A DNA stretch of 64,000 nucleotides from Pachyseris speciosa (Eukaryota; Cnidaria; Anthozoa; Scleractinia; Pachyseridae), in assembly GCA_016490735.1 (NCBI GenBank), contig JAEMWC010000195.1, forward strand, positions 180,001-244,000, given 5' to 3'. Within the stretch, counting starts at the first letter, position 1, and each line of letters opens with the position of its first letter. Below, piece after piece: positions 1-10,462 of this stretch. The notes beneath the pieces are model-generated. The model was not told the DNA's origin, did no database searches, and was given only the letters and a program-made list of their open reading frames with translations. Made by a program: the position numbers and the translations under genes.

Positions 1-22
1 GAGCTACAAGGTCACACACCGA

Positions 23-455
23 GGTCAAAAGATTTTTCTTTGCCTCGTGTGGTTCCCTGTTTCCCTTTACTAGGGCTAACGCCCAGTGGGTTATTCATGG
101 GTTTAAGTAGCACTTTAATTTACACTTCAGAGTTAATTCTCTGTTCCACTATTTGTGTTCCCAGTGCTACGCGGCACAACATTCATATGTACCCTTACTT
201 TCTCTTTGCCGCGATTCACGATCTAAAATCGTCCCCGACTTTCTCTGTGTGACCTTGTAGCTCAGTCGTCAGAGTAACGGTAGATCTAATCTGGAGGTCG
301 TGGGTTCGATTCCCACCGAGGTCAAAAGATTTTTTCTTTGCCTCGTGTGGTTCCCTGTTTCCCTTTACTAGGGCTAACGCCCAGTGGGTTATTCATGGGT
401 TTAAGTAGCACTTTAATTTACACTTCAGAGTTAATTCTCTGTTCCACTATTTCTT
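23..455 (+). repeat. tRNA-derived SINE, one partial and one full copy in tandem
   Basis: A tRNA-like head lies at 251-323: a 7-bp acceptor pairing (GACCTTG with CGAGGTC), an A-box-like TAGCTCAGTCG and a B-box GGTTCGATTCC. A body follows at 324-455. The same body occurs at 31-160, preceded by only the last bases of a head, so the first copy is truncated. The anticodon loop is not canonical, so this is a SINE head and not a working tRNA. The family recurs at 28000-28480. Confidence 0.75.
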
Positions 456-1738
456 TAGACCCCTATCAACATATATTCCTCTAAAATACAGCTCAACCAT
501 TGAGAACAATAATTATAACACTTGTAAAAAATATTTCTAAAAGAACAAGAAAAAGAGAAACAGAAAAAATAAAGCCCGTGATATATACCACTAACAGAAA
601 TCGAACCCGGGTTAGCTGCGTCACAGGCAGGAACAATGACCTTTAGGCCACAGAGGTTTACCGTTATGCAAGGTGATAAAAATAGTGTATTGATTCCAAA
701 AAAAACTAAGCACACTTGTTTTCGCTTCGATGGATAATTGTTTGAGAAAGGAAACGCTTATCGAACGATGTAGGATTTTTTCGCATAAATGTGAATGGAG
801 TCTCGGTGAAATGTGAGTAGAAAATTAATTAGCAGAGTGAAACTGTTTACAAATACGTCAATCCAGGGTCGTTTGAAACACAAGAAAGGAACGTTTCTGG
901 ACAGTTTCAAGGGACGCTAGTACATTTGTAAAAACTAATCGCTTATCATTCAAAAATTAAAGTCCAGAAATTAAAATAGTAAATAAACTACCTGTCAAAG
1001 TCTCAGGGGTGTGTGATATCCCGTACTTGAGTTATTCAACAAAATGTACATCTCAATGGAGCGGATACGGGGAACACGGCAGTCCATCTGGAGTTAAATT
1101 TTGGTCATGTTGAAAGCTTTCTTCTCGCTGTTGAACTTGCAAACATTCGTATAGACACTTCTCTTAACATATTAGTTGTTCAGACTTCAAAGACACAAGG
1201 TGAATCGACGTTTTCCGATACGTGACAACAAGTATCATTCTTGCTGTTGATATGAGATTTATACTTCCGAATCACTCGGCCGTGAAAGGTCAAACTCCCT
1301 TTGTCTGTAGTCTCTAATTTTTGGCGCTCCCCTCGCGTCGCGTCTCCTCGCAACTTCGCGCGCGCACGTGTCTTTCGCCCGCCCCACAATCCATCGCCAA
1401 AATTAGAGACTACTCGCAGTCTACTGAAGCAGACACGAGGAAACACGGCAGTCCATCTGGAGTTAAGTTTACTCGTGTTAAAAGCTTTCTTCTCGCCGTT
1501 GAACTTGCAAACATTCGCATAGACACTTCTCTTAACATATTGTTTGTTCAGACTTCAAAAGACACAAGGTGAATCGACATTTTCCGATACGTGACAACAG
1601 GCATCACTCTGTTAAAAATAGTTAGCGCTTGCGCAGAAACGCCGGAAGTGCACTTTGTGGATGATACTCGACGAAAAAGAAGAACCGTCGGTAATCTTAG
1701 ACCCGGGCGCCGCGCGAGACGCGCGCAGCCCGGGTAAT
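451..1738. repeat. Left arm of a 1.3-kb inverted repeat
   Basis: This stretch matches 41717-43010 in reverse complement along almost its whole length, with scattered substitutions and small indels. It contains a tRNA-like segment (588-657, minus strand) and a direct duplication of about 160 bp (roughly 1070-1230 and 1436-1596, both ending at GATACGTGACAAC). Near the inner end a CG-rich hairpin sits at about 1704-1736. No coding gene is visible. I read it as one copy of a dispersed non-autonomous repeat; whether the two arms form one unit is unknown. Confidence 0.8.
588..657 (-). repeat. Degenerate tRNA-like segment, anticodon GTG
   Basis: On the minus strand the segment has an A-box-like TGGCCTAAAGG, an anticodon loop CTGTGAC (anticodon GTG, as in tRNA-His) and a B-box GGGTTCGATTTC. 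The stems are imperfect and a second copy sits at the matching place in the right repeat arm (about 42809-42878, plus strand). It is therefore a repeat-borne tRNA relic and not a functional gene. Confidence 0.55.
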
Positions 1739-1929
1739 TAGTTTGCTCAGCCGTTTCCTCTCGTGTGCAGCGAGGTTGTGCGTTACAGTAGCTTTGATCT
1801 GCCGACTGGAGTCGTATCACGCGGGTCACCGTGAAGCTTTGGAACAAGAAATAGTGATCTACTTATCATATATTTATGGACTTACAAATATCATATACTA
1901 TGTTATTTGAATGTTATTTTCCAGTACCT

Positions 1930-2155
1930 GCATTTGATCTCACCATAAGATCAGGCGTTTCATTTATTTATTTACTTATTTTTTCAAAATGGAACCGTGA
2001 GAAGAAAAGAAGGAGAGAGAGGAAAACCTGATATCAATGTAAAACAAAAACTGCGCCATTCTTTCAACGGCGATGTTATCTTTGTTATGTTCACGATGTT
2101 TTAATACGCGTCCTTCGTTCAGTTGTTTTCTTCGTGGCATCGCTTTCTTCCTTCT
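1930..2155. repeat. Inverted repeat flanking the viral element, left copy
   Basis: This sequence matches 19174-19411 in reverse complement. It lies about 360 bp outside the left terminal repeat of the viral element, and its partner lies about 520 bp outside the right one. The match ends abruptly at TTCCTTCT on the inner side and near GCATTTGATCTC on the outer side. Confidence 0.75.
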
Positions 2156-2212
2156 AAGACCCCTGGAAAACTAAGACCCCGGGAAACTATGACCCCTGGA
2201 AAACTAAGACCC
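2155..2212 (+). repeat. Short tandem repeat, about 17-bp unit
   Basis: Four imperfect copies of a unit like TAAGACCCCTGGAAAAC. The block abuts the inner edge of the flanking inverted repeat. Confidence 0.7.
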
Positions 2213-2316
2213 TCCTAGATACCGAAGAAGCGAAAACCGTGTGCGCTTGTAATTGAAATTTTACTGGGGTCGTATCACGCTGGTCACCGTGAAGCTTTGG
2301 AACAGGAAATAGTGAT

Positions 2317-2511
2317 GGAAGCCTTGATAATCCCGGGAGGGGGTTACTTGGGTAAATTTTGGCTGGGTATGTGCCGCTGGCCTCTTAGAACCCATACACC
2401 ATTATAGTCTATTCTGTGGCAAAAATGTAAATTTTCGTGATCCCATCTTAATCACCGTTTCTGCTTATGCATCTACCTTGTGAAGCAGTAGAAATAGTCT
2501 TCCCTTGACTG
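2317..2511. other. Flank between repeats and viral element, no gene
   Basis: A CCCGGGAGGGGG-led stretch at about 2330 resembles a dispersed coral repeat I recognise only loosely. No open reading frame or RNA gene is supported here. Confidence 0.4.
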
Positions 2512-2612
2512 AAGTTCGCTCCTCGGGTGTGGGGGCGAGGTGGTATTTGTCAGACGCCGCACATACTACTACACTCGAACAGCCCCACACCAACCCGCAC
2601 CACCACGTAGGC

Positions 2613-2625
2613 AATTAGAGAGAGG
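2613..2625 (+). promoter_or_regulatory. AATTAGAGAGAGG motif in left terminal repeat, candidate early promoter element
   Basis: This is one of a family of ATTAGAGARAGG-like sites in the element. It is oriented toward the polymerase gene and is repeated as the mirror site at 18512-18526. Function is inferred from position only. Confidence 0.45.
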
Positions 2626-2690
2626 TGGTTGTGCAGTAACCACGATGGAAAACAAACCGCAGAGAGGACCAACCACCAACTGGGTGCGGG

Positions 2691-2707
2691 CTATTAGAGA
2701 AAGGGGG
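2691..2707 (+). promoter_or_regulatory. ATTAGAGAAAGGGGG motif, second copy in left terminal repeat
   Basis: It lies 121 bp upstream of the ATG at 2828 and in the same orientation as the polymerase. It carries the form of the motif (AGAAAGG) also seen next to right-arm genes at 16547, 17328 and 17849. Confidence 0.45.
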
Positions 2708-2827
2708 CCAGGGGGTATCCACGAGCCAGCAATGATGAAAAGCAACACACAAACCACCCAAGTCGGCAACAAGAAAAAAAATTCGACCCATTGTATACGA
2801 TGGGGGGCAACTCGAAGAGAAAAGAAG

Positions 2828-5800
2828 ATGAGATCGATCAGTTGGGAGGCGCTTCTTGCCTTTTTGGACAGTGTCTTTGCGAAAACTGCACAGCCTGTGT
2901 TTGGAGGAGCGGTTGGTGGGCCGCTGGTTTCCTTTGCAGAAACGGTTACTCCCCAACGCGCAGTACGGCACCCTTCCCCCATTCTTCACCCGTACCAGCC
3001 GCCCCGCCCTTTACCCCCGCGAAGAACCGCAAAGCAAAAGAAGTTGGCCGAGTTGGTGCGAGAATTTGAAACACCAGTCAAAAGGCGGAGAACTGCGGCT
3101 AATTATCAGCTTGATCTTCGGTCTTTGGGTCAAACAGAATTTGGGGTTGAGGAGGACAGTCGAGGGAGACGATACATTCTTTGGCGTGTTAATGATGATT
3201 TGGGAAATGACCAAACACCAAACCTCGTGGAAAAAATACGAAACAACGTTAACACAGCCTTTTACTTGAGATACACAAATAACTTTCGGCTGCGCAAGAT
3301 CGAGGACAATACGCTTATGGTGTATGCCGACAGTGTCGACAACGGCTCCCCTTGGTTTCACTCCCTGCGGGAGGCTGAGAGTTGGTTGAGAAAAAAGGAA
3401 AGGGCGCGTTTGGAGCTTAAAAAAGTCCCGCGCCCGAACACGAAATTGGTGTTCGAAGATTTCTTCCGCGTGGATGTAAAGGCCGTGCTTGACCGCCAGC
3501 CGCTGCTTGGTACGGGCCCGCTTCCTGCTTGGCTGCGCAACTTGGCCCACGGACGCTCGATAATCGCGCTTGACACTTTTCAAGACAACCTCTGTTTCTG
3601 GCGCTGCTTGGCTGTTCATCGCGGCGCAAGACCAGACAGAAGCACCAACAAAACCCGCGAGTTGGCGCAAAGTTATTTCCAACTTCCCACCCCCCCCCCC
3701 CCCGAACGACTGTCGTGGAACATCGCTGGACGAGTTGGACCAGATCAAAAGAGATTTCAATCAGGGGTTGCCCGCCTCGCAGTGGCTTGGTATCCGCGTT
3801 TACGAGCCCGAGGAAGCTGAAGGAGGTGTGGTGTGGTACCTCCGGCGGAACCCAACCAACCAGCTGAAGAACATTTTGACAGTTGCTGTTTTCGAAGGGC
3901 ACGCGTTTTATACCCGGGACATCGCAAAACTCGCGCACGTTTATGTTTTCCCCCAGTGTAACGCGCGATTCACGAAAAACTCGGACCTCCACCGCGATGC
4001 GAACGACATATGCACAAAAGGAGAAACCAAGGTCGTCTGCCCAGCCGAACAACTTGAGAAAGCCCAAACATGTTTTGAGAGAGAGTTCTTCCCAAAGGCT
4101 CCCTTCTCTCGCACCGCCACGCGCTGGCTGGAACAAGAGGCACGCAAACGTAAAACCCACATTCACCACGGTATGTGTGGGCATGGAGACGAGTGTTGGA
4201 TTGAGGGAGCGCCAGTGGATGGCTTTGATCCGACGACCAAGACCGTGTTTCAATTTCACGGCTGTTGGTTTCATGGATGTCGCAGGTGCCACCCCGAAAA
4301 CCGCAGAGCGACAATCGAAAGGGCAAGAAATGGTAACAAGATAACATTGGAATCGAGGTTGAAGACACCAACAAACGTACCGAGACAATGCGCGAGGCTG
4401 GCTTCGAAGTTGTGGAGATGTGGGGGTGCCAAGTTGGTCCTCTGCGGGGCGACCTTTTCCCCGAGCCTTTCACGAAAAGTTACCCCCACATGGTCCTGTA
4501 CGACTTCAAAGCATTCGGAGACTGCAACCGCCGGAAGGCTCCCACAGAAACCCTGACAATTGAAAACGTTCATGTGCCGATCTCCGTTTCCATGGGAGAC
4601 ACACTGGAACCAGAGCCCACACACATTTGTGATAAAGACCCAACCGTTCTGATCCAACGCTTCGTTGAAGAGTTGGAGCGAAGAGGAAGAAACATTCGGG
4701 CGGTGGTGCGCGCCGAGTTCCTGCCTTCCAGCTTTGGGTTCCTTCCCAAAAAGCAGCGGAGGTTTATCGAAGACTGGTGCAACCAGGTCCCGACCCTCGG
4801 TTTCAACTCTGGGAATTATAACTTGAATCTCATCAGGAAACACTTTGTGGGGAGGCTGACCGACATGACCAAAAAGCCCACCGTTGCGTAAAAAGCCAAC
4901 AAGATTATGTACATTACCACACCTGGATTTCGATTTCTAGACATCGTCAACTATCTTGGTCAAGGAACCAGCTACAACAAATGGATAAAAGCTTTCGAGT
5001 ACGAGGGGGAAAAATCATGGTTTCCATACGAATGGTTTGACACGCCCGACAAGCTCGATTACGAAGGGCTCCCACCCTATTCCGAGTGGTATTCCAAACT
5101 ACATTCCCAGTACGTACTGACGCTGGATGAATATGCGCGGTGCCAACGCTTGTTCCGAGAAAAGGGTATGTGGACCTTCGCAGATTGGCTGCGGTATTAC
5201 AACGACTTGGACGTGGCTCCGGGGCTGGAGGCCCTGAACAAAATGCGGAGTTTCTACACGGACAGAGGCATTGACATTTTGAAAGACGCGGTGTCGATCC
5301 CCGGGGTCAGCATGCAGTATAGAGGGGCCGAGGGGCCGAGCTGTGGACGCCGGGGGAAGAAGCCTACGAGATGTTGAAAAGTGCGGTGGTTGGCGGGCCA
5401 AGCATCGTTTTCACAAGGTATCACGAAATGGGATAAACCAACATCCGCAGCCACCAAGTTCCAAGCCCCCAACCGTGCCGGAAAATCGTGGGGTACGACG
5501 CCAACGCTTTGTACCTCTCGACAATGCTGCAAGACATGCCCTGCGGAAAGGAAAGGGTTGTGCACTTTGAAGAGGCGGTCAGAGAGGCGCCAGGTTTCAC
5601 GCAAAGGCTTCAAGAAGGGGCCTGGTTTGGTTTCGCCGAGGTGGACATCGAGATTCCCCGACCCCTGTGGCCGAAATTCGAGGAGATGAGTCCGTTCTTC
5701 ATCAACCAGCAGGTGCCCATCGAAGCTGTCCCACAACACATGTTGGATTATCTGCAGCGCACCGGCAGAAGCCGCTCAGATGGGAAAAAGCTGGTGGGCG

Positions 5801-6743
5801 CGCTTTCTGCAGAAAAAATGTTTGTCTTTGCCCCCCTGCTGAAATGGTACGTTGACCACGGAGCTGTAATCACAGCACCATCGAATACCAGGCCGCCAAA
5901 CCCTTCACCTGGTTTGTGGAAGAAGTTACCGCCGCCCGGCGGACAGGCGACACAGACAAAAGCAAAGCACTCCTTGCCGACATATTCAAGCTGCTGGGAA
6001 AAAGCGCTTATTGGAAGATGATTGAAGCAGTGGAGCGGCAAACGAACGTGATTTACACGTGAGATGAGAAAGTCGTCGACAGAGCCCTTCGGAGTCCACT
6101 CTTCGAGGATCTGGATGAAATCGGGGACGCGTACGAGTTGGAAAGCCGGAAGCCAAAGATCGTGATCAAGAGGCCCTTCCAAGTCGGAATTGCGGTGTAC
6201 CAGCTGGCGAAGAAGCGGATGTTGGAGTTCTACTTCGATTTCCTGGACAAGTACGTCGACCGCAAAGACTTCGAACTGATCCAGATGGATACCGACAGCA
6301 ATTACATGGAGATCAGTGGTGAAAAGTTGGAAGGTGTCGTAAAGCCAGAAATGCGGGCGGAATTCGAGGCGGACGAAAAGAACTGGCTGGTGTGGGACAA
6401 GTGGAGCGGGCGCACCCCAGGACTGTTCAAGTTGGAGTGTGAGGGAAACCGAATGATCGCGACCTGCTCAAAGTGCTATTTCTTGGACGTTGACGGTTCT
6501 GAGGAACGCACCAAGTTCAGCACGAAGGGGATGTCGAAGAGGCAAAACAAAGTCACTTGGCAGCGTTTCAAGGCTGCACTCTAGGGACACAAAGACATGG
6601 CGGCGAACCGAGGTTTCCGTCTGAAAGAAGGGGAGATGGTTACGTACCACCAATAGAAGCTGGGCTTCAGCGCGTACTACGACAAACGGCGGGTGTTTCC
6701 CGACGGTATTCACACGGAGCCGCTTGAGATTAGCCAGGCTTGA
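2828..6743 (+). pseudogene. polB: Protein-primed type B DNA polymerase, multiply broken
   Basis: This would replicate the viral DNA from a terminal protein. The N-terminal part has a DNLCFWRCLAVH segment, a degenerate C2H2-like stretch and a conserved HGCWFHGC block (4258-4281). Exo I is at about 4499 (YDFK, Lys replacing the usual Glu). Exo II is at 4811 (NYNLN, Asn replacing Asp). Exo III (YYNDLD) is intact. Polymerase motif A is GYDANALYL at 5491. Motif B at 5997 reads GKSAYWK and lacks the usual Asn and Gly. Motif C is MDTDS. Lesions are frameshifts near 3690-3703 (a 14-C run), 4350, 5325 and 5880, and stops at 4889, 5434, 6060, 6582 and 6654. The start is uncertain: ATG 2828 lies just inside the terminal repeat, and the in-frame ATG 2645 lies within it. 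The 3' end overlaps the convergent gene by 14 bp. Confidence 0.92.
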
Positions 6744-7554
6744 CTGGAGGGAGCTCAGTATTTGGAGGAACAACCATCAACTCTTCCCTAACAAAGCTGC
6801 GTTTCGGTCCGGGGTCAGCAAGCCAATACATGACAGGTTGGTCGCGCTTCACCATGACCTTTTCAACTTCGAACACTTTCAAAGACCAAACAGGGTTCGT
6901 GGCTCTTCGCACACCACCTTTCAACTCACCTGATTGAAACAAATAGCGTTCTCCACACCCGCAGGGAGGACTTTTTCGGCCATTCCAACAGGCCTGAAAT
7001 ACGGAGTTGCAGGCTGTGCAAAAACAGATTGTTCTCGGATCGCATCTGTGGGTTTCAATCCCGTCAGCCGGGTGGTTTGGTTGTTGAGAGCAGCCACAAC
7101 TCTGGGGAGCCTTGCCACTCACACAACAGACCGCGACAGTTCCAGTCAAAATAGCTTTTTCTTCAACCACATTGCAAAGCAAGTTCCTGCGCTGAAACAT
7201 TCGGAAAAGCTTGTCGTAGCCCCAATGTTTCTTGTGGTAAAAAGCGTAGAGACGCTTCAACATATCAACGGTGTCCTTTGGAAGGGACGAATCGATGTGG
7301 TTGAAGTCAAAAATGTTGAGAGGGGGAGGCGGGGTTTTCTGTTTGGCAACCGCATGACCGTACATATTTTTGAAAATTTGAACAATGGTGTCGTAAGAAG
7401 ATCCTTTCAATTGTGCAGCAAGCATGGCCGCGCGAAGTTTTGCCCGTTCGTGCTATTTGGGTTTAGGGTTTCTGCAAGGGCAGACCAGGCGGCACTTTTC
7501 ACACCAATCGCACCAGGTGTATGTGCAAAGAAAACGTTCGATGTGGTTGTACAT
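6730..7554 (-). pseudogene. Cys-rich viral protein of unknown function
   Basis: The gene opens at ATG 7554 with a very Cys-rich leader (WCDWCEKCRLVCPC), then meets an in-frame TAG at 7453-7455. It continues open as a 231-residue frame from ATG 7425. That frame holds a conserved-looking block (FNHIDSSLPKDTVDMLKRLY), a Cys/His cluster with CC, CGC, CDP, CFCTAC and CGCG, and a C-terminal VKPG. The Cys pattern suggests zinc binding. I recognise the type as a Polinton-associated protein without a known role. A TTTATAAAAC sequence lies just upstream of ATG 7554, which could also mean that the inner ATG is the one used. It ends tail to tail with the polymerase. Confidence 0.7.
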
Positions 7555-7577
7555 TGTTTTATAAAGGGAATGAAAAT

Positions 7578-9794
7578 TTAGTTAACAAGAAATTCAAGCA
7601 AAAGAGACAAATCGAAAGGTTTTGAATTGGGGTGTGAATAGTCAATGTAAAAGTAGCCTTCGTTCAATTGTTGATTGACGTTGACGGTTGTGACATTTGA
7701 CGTTTGACTGATTGTATGACGAAGTAATGTTCTCCCTCGTGGATTATTTTCTTGTGTATTTACGAAAACCAACGTTCCAGCCTCGGCGTTCTGAATTATG
7801 TGAAAACGTTTGAAATAAAAATTATTCAACACAACCATCTGAATTCCCCCGTCGATCAAAACACTTTTCAACACATTCCTGTCATGGTTTTGTTTTTCTT
7901 CAAAGAAGGGGTTGATGAAAAGCGAGTGACCAATTATTCGGTTACCATTCAAATCGAGATCGTCGCCCAATTTTGGTTGGAAAATGACACGCACCCCCCC
8001 CCCCCCCATTTGAAAATCACTTGCCATTGTAAACTGCTGACGGGTTTCACCGAACAATGGTGTAGCCCCACTGTAAACCCATTTTACACCCAGATCAAAA
8101 TCTTTTAACAGCCGGGTTCTCCCAGATCGGAAATCAAGAACTTCATGAATTCCATGCCCATTCAAATCCAATTTGTCGTGCATTTTCAACCGGCCATTAT
8201 CATCAACTTCAAAACCACCTCCATTTTTTCCAACCACATTGTATCAGTTGGTGTTCAAGTCTGTGTGTGAGACAAATTGTTTGTTCGAGCTGTCAAACAA
8301 TACATCACTCATATTTCTCACTTGTTTTCCGTTCAAATCGAAGAGATCACCAATTTTTGGTTTCAAGATAGTTTTTCCATTCAAATCTAAGTCGGTTTGC
8401 ATTACCATTCGCCCGTCTTGTGCAAAGAAAATTTGGTCAAACACTGTGGAAGGCACTTTTGACACAGTCCCATTCAAACCGTAGACAACCATACGCCCAG
8501 TGGGATTAGGAAACTCGGTTTTCCCATGCAGATCCAGATACAGATATTCTCGTTGGTCGGCATGTCGTTTTTGGAAGTGCAGCACCGTTTTGACATAGCC
8601 GGCGGTGGAAGCTGTTGCTTGGAATGTTTTCGAGGTTTGCGCACCAAATGACAGCGTGTCGGCAGTCGCATAAACGCTGACATTTCTCATTTCCGGAGGG
8701 AAAAACTCCACAACAAAGGTATAAAAACCGATTGGAAGCCTGAAAAGGTTGAAACTAATTCTGGAGCGATATGTTCAGTTGCATCTTTGTCATCAATGAG
8801 AGTAAAATTGTACGCCGATTGGTTTATTTGGTGGGGAGAGGCTGAAAAATTCGAAATACTGTGCACGGTTATGTTGTTTTCATCCGAAGATTCGTCGACA
8901 TCATCCATCAGATATTTGAAGGGGTTTTCTGGTGGGCCGGAGGCATCTACGTGGGTCTCGTCGACATATTTCTTGGTTGCCCCACTACTTGGAGCCACAG
9001 GGTCCTTGAAGTTTGCGAGCGTGTTGTTGGGTATGTCAATGTCCCCCACCATTTGTCCACCAGCAAGTGGACGAAAAGGAGCTTGTTCGACATAAATTTT
9101 GTTTGCAACATCTTTGTCGGCTGCTGGTGCCCCAACATTTTCGATTTTGTGGTTGGCCATCGAAAGGTTCCCATACATCGCACTCGAGCCATCTCTTCTC
9201 ACAAAATACTCATCCACATATTCTTTGTTCACCGCGTCCTTGAGGTTGAAGGGGGCGCAAGATTATCGATTGCGTTGTCGTTCATGTTCAGGTCTTTTTG
9301 CGCGATCGCGTCGAATTTGGTTCGCAACCCCTTATCCACATATTTTTGTTGACGGCATTTTCAGTGGGGGTGCTGGAATCGACGTCTCTCAAATCTTCAT
9401 TGGTAAACCCATTCATATTCAGATCGCCCAGCGCCGGGTCGCTTCCGTCCCGTTTCAAACAAAGCGCGATTTCAGAGTCGACATAACTTTTGTTCGTGGC
9501 ATCGACGTCGTCCACAGCGTAAACCATGTTGGTAACAAGGTTTCGCCCCATGTCAATGTTGCCCGTCATCGGGGTGCTTCCATCGAGTTGGGCAAAAGTG
9601 ACTGTGACATAACTTTCGTTGACCGCATCGAGTGGGCCGGCTGGCGGGCCCAGATTCTCAATCGGGTATCCACCCACGTCAGGAGGGCCCGTCATTGGCG
9701 TGCTCCCGTCTCGCTGCAGAAAAGCCTCCGTCGACACCCCCGCTGCCGCCGCATGTCTTGTAAAAGTTCCGCGTCGCATGGCAAACACGCCCAT
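7578..9794 (-). pseudogene. Phage-tail-fibre-like repeat protein (putative attachment fibre)
   Basis: About 735 codons. The N-terminal third (9794 to about 8990) has five or six repeats of the phage-fibre type, with a MTGNIDMG-like half and a DAVNKxYVD-like half, for example DGSTPMTGNIDMGRN and DATNKSYVDSEI. The middle and C-terminal parts repeat a DLDLNGxxI motif (TDLDLNGKTI, LFDLNGKQV, DDLDLNGNRI, DLNGHGIHEV). In phages such repeats build trimeric beta-fibres with a C-terminal receptor-binding tip, so a host-attachment role is inferred. Lesions are frameshifts near 9350, 9250 and 8700 and an in-frame TGA at 8244-8246. Its ATG shares its A with the stop of the ATPase gene (TAATG). A 14-bp C run at 7994-8007 encodes Gly and does not break the frame. 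Confidence 0.85.
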
Positions 9795-10363
9795 TATATT
9801 GTTTCGTCGAAATTTTTCTTCATCAGCTTTTGTGCTTTGTCAAAATAAAAAAAGGAGAACTTTTTGTCGTTGGCGCGGTCCAGCAGGTCGGGGGGCACGC
9901 CCAGCTCGTCGGCGATTCGTTTTTTTCCCCTCGGGAGGAAACGGAACAGACAAAAATGGCTGCAGTTGTCCCGGATGTTTTTTGGAGCCTTGTAATATGT
10001 TTGTGTGAGATAAATGACGCTGCAGTTCCTGTGCCGGCCGTTGATGAAATAGTTGATGATGTCGTTTTGGTTCTTTTCTCAAACCAAGTCGTCAAACACG
10101 ACAATTTTTTGACCGTCGGGCGGGAGCTCCTCAAGCGGGATTATTTCATCAACAGGAGCCTCGATGACCTCGAACCCCACCTTGGGGTCGATATTTTCGG
10201 CAAAGTCGCGCAAGAGCGCTTGATACTTGTTCTGGTGGAGGTTTTTTGAAAAGAGAAAAACTTTGTCGAAATACAACAGCTCATAGAGCATGTGCAGCAG
10301 GATGTTCGTCTTGCCGGAGTTGCTCGGCCCGCAGATTAACATCCTGAAAATGTCTGTGGGCAT
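9794..10363 (-). pseudogene. A32/FtsK-type genome-packaging ATPase
   Basis: It would pump viral DNA into the capsid. Walker A is GPSNSGKT (about residues 11-18 from ATG 10363) and Walker B is KIVVFDDLV. An in-frame TGA at 10079-10081 directly follows Walker B. The frame then continues coding-like for about 94 codons, including a YLTQTYYKAPKNIRDNC segment that fits the sensor region of this family, to TAA at 9794-9796. ATG 10363 is the likely start. The open frame extends further upstream but runs under the divergent gene. Length of about 190 codons is at the short end for the family. The neighbour is the fibre gene, with overlapping stop and start. Confidence 0.88.
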
Positions 10364-10462
10364 GGAGGGGTGCCCCCGTTGGAAACCGTTTGTGGCAGCT
10401 ACCTCGGGATCATAATTCGGAATCCGCACGTTTTCTTCCTCTTTATATACAAGGCGGGAATC
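10364..10462. promoter_or_regulatory. 99-bp divergent promoter region
   Basis: This gap separates the ATPase ATG (minus, 10363) from the plus-strand virion block ATG (10463). It contains TATATAAAG on the minus strand (TTTATATA on the plus strand), some 20 bp from the plus-strand ATG and 80 bp from the ATPase ATG. A shared TATA-type promoter is inferred. Confidence 0.45.

Larger units (their letters stand above)
1809..2316 (+). repeat. 48-bp direct repeat pair flanking a repeat insertion
   Basis: A 48-bp sequence beginning GTCGTATCACGC and ending AATAGTGAT occurs at about 1809-1856 and again at 2268-2316, with a few differences. The unit at 1930-2155 lies between the copies. The arrangement looks like a repeat inserted into, or duplicated with, an older repeat. 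Confidence 0.7.
2512..2748 (+). repeat. Left inverted terminal repeat of the viral element
   Basis: It matches the reverse complement of 18388-18650. Shared landmarks from outside in are TTCGCTCCTCG, GTATTTGTCAGACG, the CAACCCGCAC minisatellite (one unit here, three at the right end), AATTAGAGAGAGG, an ATG at 2645 and ATTAGAGAAAGGGGG. The reading frame opened at that ATG continues without a stop into the polymerase gene. Confidence 0.9.

Noticed and set aside
251..323. Possible functional tRNA gene
   Set aside because: The anticodon stem and loop are not canonical and the segment is repeated with a SINE body.
1301..1572. Overlapping frames in the inverted repeat arm
   Set aside because: The same frames recur in the other arm because of sequence duplication; they have no protein-family signal.
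3011..3760. 249-codon antisense frame
   Set aside because: Shadow of the polymerase N-terminal region.
3417..4388. 323-codon antisense frame
   Set aside because: It is the shadow of the polymerase gene on the other strand; no family motif.
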